From NCBI RefSeq assembly GCF_003386095.1, contig NZ_QREG01000005.1:165091-229090 (forward strand): a stretch of 64,000 nt of DNA, read 5' to 3'. Shown here one piece after another: positions 43,606-51,449 of the stretch. The DNA comes from Marinoscillum furvescens DSM 4134 (GTDB lineage: Bacteria; Bacteroidota; Bacteroidia; Cytophagales; Cyclobacteriaceae). Made by a program: the position numbers and the translations under genes. How positions within the stretch are numbered: the first letter of the stretch is position 1; each line of letters begins with the position of its first letter. Below the pieces are notes generated by a model, which had not been told where the DNA came from, ran no database searches, and worked only from the letters and a program-made list of their open reading frames with translations.

Positions 43606-44931
43606 ATGACAATCATCTCACAATTGGCCTTTGTGGTCATACTCGGATTCTTTGGTTTTCTTCTTTACAAGAGGATCACCCGCATCAAAAAAAACATTCA
43701 GCTCGGACGTGATCAACAGATCGATGATCGCAAGGGTGATCGCCTGCGGCAGATGTTGCTGGTAGCATTTGGTCAGCAAAAGATGTTTAAAAAGCCTCTG
43801 CCAGCATTTTTGCATTTGCTGATATATGTGGGCTTTATTCTCATCAATATCGAAGTACTCGAAATCATACTGGATGGCCTACTGGGTACGCATCGGGTGT
43901 TTGCTCCGTTCTTGGGAGGATTCTACACTTTTCTGATTTCCTTTTTCGAAGTGCTCGCTTTATTGGTGATATTTTCATGTGTGGTCTTTTTGATTCGTAG
44001 AAATGTGACCAAAATCCCCCGGTTTCATAAAATAGAAATGAAAGGGTGGCCCACGCTAGATGCTAATCTCATCCTGATCATCGAGATCGTACTAATGAAA
44101 GCCATACTCACCATGAATGCCACAGATCTGGTGCTTCAAGATCTGGGCAATGCCAACTATGCGCAGACGGGTACTTTTCTCATCAGCGGAATGTTTGTAG
44201 ACTTTTTTGATGGGTTTTCAGAAAGTACCCTGGTGATCATGGAGCGTGCTGCCTGGTGGTTTCATATCGTAGGCATTTTTGCTTTTGCTGTGTATGTTAC
44301 CTACTCTAAGCATTTGCACATCTTTTTGGCATTTCCAAACACCTACTACAGCAGGCTGGAGCCTAAAGGGAAAATGAACAATATGCAGGAGATTACCAAC
44401 GAGGTGAAGATAATGCTGGGCATGAACACTGGTGAGGAAGCTTCTCCTCCACCGGAGGGTATGAAGTTTGGGGCCAAAGACGTCAACGACCTGAGCTGGA
44501 AAAACCTGATGGATGCTTATGCCTGTACCGAATGTGGGCGATGTACCGCAGAGTGCCCTGCCAATATCACGGGTAAGAAACTGTCACCTCGGAAAATCAT
44601 GATGGATACCCGAGATCGTATGGAAGATGTGGGCCTTTCCTTGCAAAAAGGAGGAAAAGGTCTGGAAGATGGTAAATCACTTTTGGGTGACTATATCTCC
44701 AAAGAGGAACTTAATGCCTGCACTAGCTGCAATGCCTGTGTAGAAGCCTGCCCTGTGACCATTAATCCGCTCGATATCATTTTGCAGATGCGCCGTTATG
44801 TGGCTATGGAGGAGTCCGCTGCTCCACAGTCGTGGAATATGATGTTTCAAAACGTGGAGACCAATTTTGCTCCATGGAAGTTTGCCCCCACAGACCGTTT
44901 CAACTGGGCGCAGGAAATCAACGAAAAATAA
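43606..44931 (+). CDS. Membrane (Fe-S) protein, HdrC/DsrK-like electron carrier with cytochrome-b-like part
   Basis: 441 residues. Five to six hydrophobic helices in the first 260 residues contain histidines suited to heme binding (LPAFLHLLIYVGF, WWFHIVGIFAFAVYVTYSKHLHIF). The C-terminal part carries two [4Fe-4S] motifs: Cys307 onward (CTECGRCTAECP) and Cys372 onward (CTSCNACVEACP). The layout resembles a fusion of a NarI/HdrE-like cytochrome with an HdrC-type ferredoxin, which would pass electrons between a quinone pool and the CCG-domain partner encoded 28 bp downstream. The physiological substrate is not known. The gene diverges from the tRNA-Phe gene. Confidence 0.85.
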   Translation: MTIISQLAFVVILGFFGFLLYKRITRIKKNIQLGRDQQIDDRKGDRLRQMLLVAFGQQKMFKKPLPAFLHLLIYVGFILINIEVLEIILDGLLGTHRVFAPFLGGFYTFLISFFEVLALLVIFSCVVFLIRRNVTKIPRFHKIEMKGWPTLDANLILIIEIVLMKAILTMNATDLVLQDLGNANYAQTGTFLISGMFVDFFDGFSESTLVIMERAAWWFHIVGIFAFAVYVTYSKHLHIFLAFPNTYYSRLEPKGKMNNMQEITNEVKIMLGMNTGEEASPPPEGMKFGAKDVNDLSWKNLMDAYACTECGRCTAECPANITGKKLSPRKIMMDTRDRMEDVGLSLQKGGKGLEDGKSLLGDYISKEELNACTSCNACVEACPVTINPLDIILQMRRYVAMEESAAPQSWNMMFQNVETNFAPWKFAPTDRFNWAQEINEK

Positions 44932-44959
44932 TTACAACCTTTAGAACAACAATCCAATT

Positions 44960-45760
44960 ATGGCTGAATCAATACAAATCCCCACAATGGCTGATATGGC
45001 TGCCAAAGGAGAAACCCCAGAGGTGCTTTTTTGGGTAGGATGTGCCGGATCTTATGATGATAGATACAAGAATGTAACTAAGGCTTTTGTGAAAATACTG
45101 AACAAAGTAGGTGTGAGCTTTGCTGTCTTGGGGCCCGAAGAAACCTGTACAGGAGACCCTGCGCGGCGAGCAGGAAATGAATTTCTCTTTCAGATGCAGG
45201 CCATGGCCAATATACAGGTGATGAATGGATATGGTGTGCAAAAGATTGTGACGGCTTGTCCACACTGCTTCAATACCTTAAAAAATGAATATCCAGAGTT
45301 GGGGGGCGAATATGAAGTCATCCACCACTCCACATTTTTGCAGCAGCTCATCAACGAAGGCAAGGTGAAGCTTGCTGGTGGGGGTGAGTTTAAGGGGAAA
45401 AAGATTACCTATCATGACTCCTGCTTTTTGGGGCGGGCCAACAATGTCTACTCTGCTCCCAGGGAGGTGCTGGAGGCATTGGATGCTGAGCTGGTAGAAA
45501 TGAAGCGCTGCAAAACGAAGGGGCTGTGCTGTGGAGCTGGCGGTGCTCAGATGTTTAAAGACGCAGAGCCGGGTAAAAAAGAAGTCAACATTGAGCGTAC
45601 CGAAGAAGCCCTGGAAACTGGAGCGGGCACAATTGCGGTGGCTTGTCCTTTTTGTATGACCATGATGTCTGACGGTGTGAAAAACAAGGAAAAGGAATCC
45701 GAAGTAAAAGTGCGCGATTTGGCGGAACTCATTGCAGAAGCAGAGGGTTTAAATGGCTAA
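44960..45760 (+). CDS. CCG-domain (Fe-S)-binding protein, HdrB/LutA-like
   Basis: 266 residues, soluble. Two cysteine-rich CCG domains are seen: the first has FWVGCAGSYDD, ETCTGDPARRAGNEF and ACPHCFNTLKNEYP; the second has YHDSCFLGRANNVY and GLCCGAGGAQMFK near 180-195. These bind non-cubane or [4Fe-4S] clusters in heterodisulfide reductase HdrB, glycolate oxidase GlcF and lactate-utilisation proteins. Together with the upstream membrane protein it should form one electron-transfer complex. The reaction cannot be read from the sequence. Confidence 0.88.
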   Translation: MAESIQIPTMADMAAKGETPEVLFWVGCAGSYDDRYKNVTKAFVKILNKVGVSFAVLGPEETCTGDPARRAGNEFLFQMQAMANIQVMNGYGVQKIVTACPHCFNTLKNEYPELGGEYEVIHHSTFLQQLINEGKVKLAGGGEFKGKKITYHDSCFLGRANNVYSAPREVLEALDAELVEMKRCKTKGLCCGAGGAQMFKDAEPGKKEVNIERTEEALETGAGTIAVACPFCMTMMSDGVKNKEKESEVKVRDLAELIAEAEGLNG

Positions 45761-45769
45761 ATTTGGCAC

Positions 45770-46252
45770 ATGGAAACAGCAATTCATGAAATGCCCGATC
45801 ATGCTCGGGTATGGGTATATCAGGCAAATCAGCGATTTACAGCAGATCAAAAAGCATTGATCAATGAGCAGCTCAGCGCATTTACAGGCCAGTGGGCAGC
45901 GCACGGCCAACAGCTGGTGGCTACTTTTAGCATCGTACATGATCAATTTATAGTTTTGGCCGTGGATGAGTCTATGCATCAGGCCAGCGGCTGCAGCATA
46001 GATGCGTCTGTAAATGTCATACGCCAAATAGAGCAGCAAACCGGGCTTTCCTTGCTGGATCGGACTCAAGTTGCATTTCTCGCCGACGGTGAGGTGAAAA
46101 CCTACGCCTTCAATCAGTTGAAACAAGCGGTTTTGAGTGGGGAAGTAAAGCCTGACACTCAGGTTTTTGACAATACCCTCACGAATGCAGGAGAGTGGAA
46201 AACAAGGTGGGTGCAACCAGCTGGTGATACCTGGGTGAGTCGTTATTTTTGA
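45770..46252 (+). CDS. Conserved Bacteroidota protein of unknown function
   Basis: 160 residues, no signal peptide or membrane segment. Recognisable family blocks are VWVYQANQRFTADQKALI at the start, FTGQWAAHGQQLVATFSIVHDQFIVLAVDE in the middle and ASGCSIDASVNVIRQIEQ, with a conserved Cys near residue 75. Homologues are often labelled 'ABC transporter ATPase', but there is no Walker motif here, so that name is unsupported. It lies 9 bp after the CCG-domain gene and probably shares its transcript. Confidence 0.7.
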   Translation: METAIHEMPDHARVWVYQANQRFTADQKALINEQLSAFTGQWAAHGQQLVATFSIVHDQFIVLAVDESMHQASGCSIDASVNVIRQIEQQTGLSLLDRTQVAFLADGEVKTYAFNQLKQAVLSGEVKPDTQVFDNTLTNAGEWKTRWVQPAGDTWVSRYF

Positions 46253-46349
46253 TTCGAAGCAAAGAAGAATTGATGCTAACCCTTCTGTTGAGATCAATTA
46301 TCCTTAATTTTTCGTTTACTTTTAGACCAAATACTCATTAGCGACTCTT

Positions 46350-48344
46350 ATGAAGCAATTGATCTATATCCTGCTATCTGTATGCCTACTGTCGGCATGT
46401 ACCGAAAAGCTGGCCCAAAGTAATTTTGAAAGTGGGAAGTATGATCAGGCTATAGAATTGCTCAAAAAAGGTTTGAAGCCGGATGATGCGCGGCAAAATT
46501 TTATGCTGGCAGAGGCATACCGTAAGTCAAATCGACTGAAAGAAGCAGCACCTTATTATGATGCCGCCAGAAAAGCGGGCAGCGATGAGGCTGGCCTGGA
46601 GTATTACTATGCTCGATCACTTAAAGCGAATCAGCGCTACGACGCAGCAGAGAATTTGCTTCGAGAATTTGTGACCAGCCCGGGGGGTGAGGCCAAGTTC
46701 AAAGAACTGGCACAAATAGAACTGGACAACCTGGATAGGATTGGAATCATAGAGGCAGAAACCAACTATTTTCGAATTAAGGAGCTGGATGAGCTCAATA
46801 CCGAATACGCAGAATATGCTCCCGTATATGTAAATGGCTACTTGTACTTTACCTCTAATCGCCAGGGAGGGAAAATATATGGTACTACTGGGACGCCTTT
46901 TACGGATTTGTACAGAGTACGAACCAAAGGAGCCAACGTGAGCATTCGTACCCTGGAAGCACTTCCAGATATTATCAATCATGCTGAGGTAAATGAAGGC
47001 ACAGTTGCCATTTCCAGCAATGGAATGTCCATCATCTATGCCAAGGGCAATACAGGAAAAGCCACTGGAAACAACGAAGTGAATCTGTATTTTACTCGCT
47101 TCCGTAACGGTAAATGGCTCGAGCCAAGGCCACTCAGTATCAATGATCCGGATGCTTGGGACAGTACCCCGGCACTTACTCCTGATGGTACCACGCTGTA
47201 TTTTTCCAGTACACGAGCTGGAGGCTATGGTGGTGCAGACATCTATTCGGCACAGCTCAATCGCCGCGGCAGGTGGGTAGATGTGCAGAACCTGGGGCCA
47301 CAAATCAATACTCCGGGAGATGAAATGTTCCCGTTTGTTTCTGACGATGGAAGGATGTATTTCGCTTCGGATGGGCATGCCGGGTTTGGAAACCTTGACA
47401 TTTTTGTAGCTACACGCAGGCGCGGAAAAATCACCGTAGAGAATTTGGGGCAACCAATGAACTCTGCATCCGATGACTTTTCATTATATCAGTTTGACCT
47501 TACCAGAGGTTTTTTTAGCTCCAATAGGCCAGGTGGCAAAGGAGATGACGATATCTACACTTTTGTGAATGAAGATCCGGACCTCAAAGTGGTCAATTAT
47601 TTCGTAAAAGGAAATACCTATACTACGGATGATGCAGGTGAAAAAATCATTCTTCCCAATACTAAAATCGCACTGGTTTCTGATGAAGGAGAAGTGTTGG
47701 ATGAAGTGTTTTCAGGGGAAGATGGTGCGTTCAGGTTTAGAGTTTATGCAGAGGAGCATTACAATCTGATCGGGGAGAAAACAGATTACTTTACCACGCG
47801 AAAGGAGTTTTCTACGATTGGAAAATCAGTAGCTAAAGAAACGCTTACAGAATTTATCACCAATGTGACTTTTGAGACAGAGATCATGATGGATCGTATC
47901 GTGCTGGAAAAGCCAATAGTGCTCAACAATATTTACTATGATCTGGATAAGGCCAATATTCGCCCAGATGCAGCAGTGGTTTTGGATAGCCTGGTGACCA
48001 TCATGCAAGACAATCCAGACATTTTTATTGAGTTGGGTTCTCATACCGATGCGCGCGCTGATGACGCTTACAATATGGAGCTGTCACAGCGAAGAGCTCA
48101 GTCTGCAGTGCAGTACATTATTCAGCACGGCATAGATCCAGAGCGAATCGTCGCAAAAGGTTATGGTGAAACGCAGCTCATAGTTCCCAATGCTACTACT
48201 GAAGAACAACATCAGCGCAACCGTCGGACGGAGTTTAAGGTGTTGCGCTATGATCCGCGCGAAACAGAAGATGATCTTCCTCCTGTAGACGAATCCGATG
48301 AATATGATCGTTTTTTCGATGACGATGAACTAGGCGATTCTTAA
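46350..48344 (+). CDS. PorE-like T9SS lipoprotein (TPR, propeller, CRD, OmpA)
   Basis: 664 residues. The lipobox is LLSACTEKL near Cys17. Domains in order are TPR helices at about 22-130 (YDQAIELLKKGLKP, LAEAYRKSNRLKEAAPYYDAA), a PD40-type propeller at about 150-400 (LTPDGTTLYFSSTRAGGYGGADIY), a carboxypeptidase-regulatory-like domain at about 415-500, and OmpA-C at about 530-640 with SHTDARADDAYNMELSQRRA as the peptidoglycan-binding motif. An acidic tail (ESDEYDRFFDDDELGDS) ends it. This is the architecture and length of PorE, which anchors the type IX secretion system to peptidoglycan in Porphyromonas. Orthology is inferred from architecture. Confidence 0.78.
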   Translation: MKQLIYILLSVCLLSACTEKLAQSNFESGKYDQAIELLKKGLKPDDARQNFMLAEAYRKSNRLKEAAPYYDAARKAGSDEAGLEYYYARSLKANQRYDAAENLLREFVTSPGGEAKFKELAQIELDNLDRIGIIEAETNYFRIKELDELNTEYAEYAPVYVNGYLYFTSNRQGGKIYGTTGTPFTDLYRVRTKGANVSIRTLEALPDIINHAEVNEGTVAISSNGMSIIYAKGNTGKATGNNEVNLYFTRFRNGKWLEPRPLSINDPDAWDSTPALTPDGTTLYFSSTRAGGYGGADIYSAQLNRRGRWVDVQNLGPQINTPGDEMFPFVSDDGRMYFASDGHAGFGNLDIFVATRRRGKITVENLGQPMNSASDDFSLYQFDLTRGFFSSNRPGGKGDDDIYTFVNEDPDLKVVNYFVKGNTYTTDDAGEKIILPNTKIALVSDEGEVLDEVFSGEDGAFRFRVYAEEHYNLIGEKTDYFTTRKEFSTIGKSVAKETLTEFITNVTFETEIMMDRIVLEKPIVLNNIYYDLDKANIRPDAAVVLDSLVTIMQDNPDIFIELGSHTDARADDAYNMELSQRRAQSAVQYIIQHGIDPERIVAKGYGETQLIVPNATTEEQHQRNRRTEFKVLRYDPRETEDDLPPVDESDEYDRFFDDDELGDS

Positions 48345-48489
48345 GCTCTGTTTTTTGTAGCCATGCCTGGAGTATGCCGCCGAAATCCCAGGTCACGTTT
48401 TGAGGTAACATGCTGATGAAAGAGTCACACGAGGTAGGTGGCATAAAAATCAACGAATTTTAACTTTTTTGTTTTGATTAGTTGATTTT

Positions 48490-48545
48490 GGTTCTTAAAC
48501 TTGACGGTACATTAAGAACCTAACGTTATAGCCGACCTAGCCGAC
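48490..48545 (+). promoter_or_regulatory. Inverted repeat and direct repeat upstream of the FnIII surface operon
   Basis: GGTTCTTAA at 48490-48498 is the exact complement of TTAAGAACC at 48512-48520, with a 13-bp spacer. Closer to the start codon TAGCCGAC occurs twice (48529-48536 and 48538-48545). Both are candidate protein-binding or mRNA-structure sites for the long operon starting at 48547. The repeats are seen; a regulator is not identified. Confidence 0.5.
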
Positions 48546-48546
48546 A

Positions 48547-50625
48547 ATGATTGCCTTACCGAAGACGTATGTCTTGGTGATCAGGGAAATAGTATGCAAA
48601 ACTCACACTAAAAAAGCCATACTCCCTGGTTCAAAGACCACCTTACACTCACTGATAGTAGGGGTGTTTATGATGTTGCCCTACATCGGAAATGCCCAGC
48701 AATCCTATCTCTTTTCGAGGAACCATCCAGAGAATCTTCAGGAGCATTCAGCCATTGAGTTGAAATGGTTTTCGAAGGATATTTTTAATTCAGAAGGGTT
48801 CAATATCTACAGAAGAACTCCAGGAAATGCATCGTGGAAGAAACTGAACCCATCCCCAATTATTAAGAAATCAGGGATTCCACAAAATGTACTTGCACAG
48901 GATGACGAGCTTACCTTCTTCGTAGAGGTTGCCAACAGTCCTGAAGATTTGGAGCGAGAACCAGTCTTGCAGTTAAACCTGCTTCTAAAGTCGTTTGAGA
49001 GCACACCTTTTGCTGATTTTCTGGGAATTTATTGGATTGATTATGATGTCCAGTCAGGGTATAGCTATGAGTATCGAGTGACTCAATTGGCCTCTGGAAA
49101 TGAGATCAATATAGGTACTACATCTATAGTAGCTGGCCCCTACCAAAAGGATGCTTCCGTGGAAGGTGTGGAGGTTTACCAGCAAAGAAAAATTGTTGAA
49201 ATTAACTGGGAGCAACAGCCAGAGCGGTTTTATGCAGTCAACATTTACTACCAGCAAGAAGGGGGTGAACGCATAAAGGCAAACAATGAGCCTGTGATGC
49301 TCAGCATGGTGCCTGATAGCGTAGGAAATCTGGTCTACCCAAATCCAATGTACAAGTTGGGAGGACTAGAAGAGCAAACCAGTTATCAAGTTACCCTCGA
49401 AGGAGTGGATTATTTCGGAGCTACTACTGAGTTGTCAGATCCCATTACTTTGACATTAGACGATGTGACGCCACCAGACATGCCCAAAGGGCTGGAAGGT
49501 GTGGCGGATACTCTGGAGGTGAAACTACAGTGGGAAAACCCAAAAGCACCCGACCTAAAAGGCGTAAATGTGCTTAGGAGTAGGTTTAGTGAGGGGCCAT
49601 TCGAGCAAGTCAATAAAGACCTACTAGGAGTGGATATACAGACCTATCAGGAGAAGCTCAGTATTCCAGGGCCATATTACTACAAAATTGAGGCTTTGGA
49701 CCATGCCAACAATGTATCGCACTCCAACCGGGCGTTCGTAGATGTTCAGGATGTTATTCCTCCGAATAAGCCATCAGGTCTTACCATAACCTCAGATACG
49801 GGCAGGTTTGTGCTTCAGTGGAAGGCCAACATAGAGCCAGATCTTCAGGGGTATTTGCTCTTTAGAACTGTAGATGCCGACACTCCCGGGGAATACCTGT
49901 TGCTAACAGCCGACCCTTTGGATACTAACTTCTTTGAGCAGCAGCTCCCAGAGAATGTTAAAAATGAGTTTTACTACTATGTAGTGGCTGTAGACACATC
50001 CTTCAATAGAAGCCCACCATCTGATTTTGCTACAGCAGTGCTGCCAGATGTCACGCCACCAGAGCAGCCTTTCATTGAGCAGATCACTTATACAGCAGAG
50101 GGAGTGGTCGTTCACTGGACGTCCAATGTAGAGCCTGATTTGGCCGGATATCACATTTATCGTTCAGACTCTTCACAGCAAAACTTTATTCAAGTCAATC
50201 AACGACTGCTTCCTTCCTATTCTTTTCGATACATCGATCGGTCAGCGGAAGCAAATGAAGATTACTTCTACCGACTGTCGGCAGTAGACTCCACAGGCAA
50301 TGAATCCAACTATTCAGTCCCGGCCTTTGCCAGGAATCAGGTGCTAGAGCCTGTAGAGGCTAGCCTAGAGCTGAGTCTGAAAACGAAAAAGCGTAAGAAG
50401 ATTAACAAACTGCAATGGAATGAGCTCAAGGTGCCTGTTAAAGGATATATCGTGTACCGGGGTACAACCGAACGATCTATTAAGCCTATTTCCGGAATCA
50501 TAAAGAACCAAACTGAATATACCGACCATGTGAAAAAAGGGGATGCATACTTCTATCAGGTGCGAGCATACACACCATCTGGTGAAGTGATTTACTCACA
50601 AAAACACCCTTTTAACACCAATTGA
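48547..50625 (+). CDS. Exported protein with several fibronectin type III domains
   Basis: 692 residues. The signal-like hydrophobic segment LHSLIVGVFMMLPYIGNAQ lies unusually far in (about 33-51), so either the n-region is long or translation begins at a later non-ATG codon; I see no clearly better start. Four to five FnIII-like units follow from about 200, each opening with a VTPPxxP or PPNKP linker and containing KLQWxxNxEPDLxGYxIYR strands. No T9SS C-terminal domain is evident. The stop overlaps the frame of the next gene (4 bp if its TTG is used). It is probably a surface or periplasmic scaffold and is the first gene of a coupled operon. Confidence 0.8.
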   Translation: MIALPKTYVLVIREIVCKTHTKKAILPGSKTTLHSLIVGVFMMLPYIGNAQQSYLFSRNHPENLQEHSAIELKWFSKDIFNSEGFNIYRRTPGNASWKKLNPSPIIKKSGIPQNVLAQDDELTFFVEVANSPEDLEREPVLQLNLLLKSFESTPFADFLGIYWIDYDVQSGYSYEYRVTQLASGNEINIGTTSIVAGPYQKDASVEGVEVYQQRKIVEINWEQQPERFYAVNIYYQQEGGERIKANNEPVMLSMVPDSVGNLVYPNPMYKLGGLEEQTSYQVTLEGVDYFGATTELSDPITLTLDDVTPPDMPKGLEGVADTLEVKLQWENPKAPDLKGVNVLRSRFSEGPFEQVNKDLLGVDIQTYQEKLSIPGPYYYKIEALDHANNVSHSNRAFVDVQDVIPPNKPSGLTITSDTGRFVLQWKANIEPDLQGYLLFRTVDADTPGEYLLLTADPLDTNFFEQQLPENVKNEFYYYVVAVDTSFNRSPPSDFATAVLPDVTPPEQPFIEQITYTAEGVVVHWTSNVEPDLAGYHIYRSDSSQQNFIQVNQRLLPSYSFRYIDRSAEANEDYFYRLSAVDSTGNESNYSVPAFARNQVLEPVEASLELSLKTKKRKKINKLQWNELKVPVKGYIVYRGTTERSIKPISGIIKNQTEYTDHVKKGDAYFYQVRAYTPSGEVIYSQKHPFNTN

Positions 50626-50636
50626 AATGCTTAGCT

Positions 50637-51449
50637 ATGGAAAAATACCTAACGATTATTTTGCTCCTGGGAGTGTTGGCTGGCTATGGCCAACAGGATG
50701 GAGTGGGAATAGGGACTTCTAATGTAGATGCAAGTGCTATTTTGGAAGTATCCGCTACCAATAAAGGGGTGCTACTACCTCGGGTGAATGACGTGACTAG
50801 CGACATTGCCTCACCAAAAGATGGACTCATTGCCTATGATATCCGTACCCAACAGCTTCACATTTTTGCAGGAAGCTGGACGCCACTTAGCCCAATGCCT
50901 CAGGGGGCTATTATCATGTGGACGGGCATTACTCCTCCAGAAGGCTGGGCACTTTGCGATGGCCGCTATTACAATCCACTGGACAATACAGATGCAGGAA
51001 CCATAAGCTCGAGCCGCACGGTCCAAACTCCCGACCTTCGCGGGCGATTTATCGTAGGGTATGACGAGCGAGTTGCTGATTATGATACTACGGGTCGTAC
51101 CGGAGGGCTGGAGGAGGTAAGTTTATCCATCAATGAGATGCCTGCTCATTCTCACAATGTGTCGGGAACTACAAGTACAGCGGGAAGTCATACCCACACT
51201 GTAAATGATCCCGGGCATACGCACCGTATTCGAGGATATAAAGCCGATGGATCAGATGATAAATTGAAAAGAGGGAATAGTAAAAATGGTGCTGACTTGG
51301 AAAGTAAATCCAGCACTACTGGCATTAGCATCCGATCAGCTGGCAACCACAGCCATTCATTTAATGTCACATCCGGAAGCAGTGGTGGAGGCGATGCTCA
51401 CGAAAACCGACCTCCTTATTACACATTAGCTTATATCATGAAATTATGA
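50637..51449 (+). CDS. Exported phage-tail-collar-like protein
   Basis: About 270 residues from the ATG at 50637 (MEKYLTIILLLGVLAGYGQQ is a signal peptide); a TTG at 50622 is also in frame. After a short region with the ASAILEVSATNKGVLLPRV motif often found near the N-terminus of Bacteroidota surface proteins, a tail-collar domain begins at MPQGAIIMWTGITPPEGWALCDG and includes TPDLRGRFIVGYD. A His/Gly-rich C-terminal part (EMPAHSHNVSG; GSHTHTV; AGNHSHSF; NRPPYYTLAYIMKL) is the typical collar-fibre end. No other phage genes are near, so this is a domesticated fibre-like protein. The stop overlaps the next start by 4 bp. Confidence 0.82.
   Translation: MEKYLTIILLLGVLAGYGQQDGVGIGTSNVDASAILEVSATNKGVLLPRVNDVTSDIASPKDGLIAYDIRTQQLHIFAGSWTPLSPMPQGAIIMWTGITPPEGWALCDGRYYNPLDNTDAGTISSSRTVQTPDLRGRFIVGYDERVADYDTTGRTGGLEEVSLSINEMPAHSHNVSGTTSTAGSHTHTVNDPGHTHRIRGYKADGSDDKLKRGNSKNGADLESKSSTTGISIRSAGNHSHSFNVTSGSSGGGDAHENRPPYYTLAYIMKL

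Noticed and set aside
45770..46252. ABC transporter ATPase
   Set aside because: Common database label for this family, but no Walker A, signature or Walker B motif is present.
50637..51449. Prophage remnant, from the tail-collar domain
   Set aside because: No capsid, terminase, portal, integrase or other tail gene is nearby; the gene has a signal peptide and is coupled to surface-protein genes.
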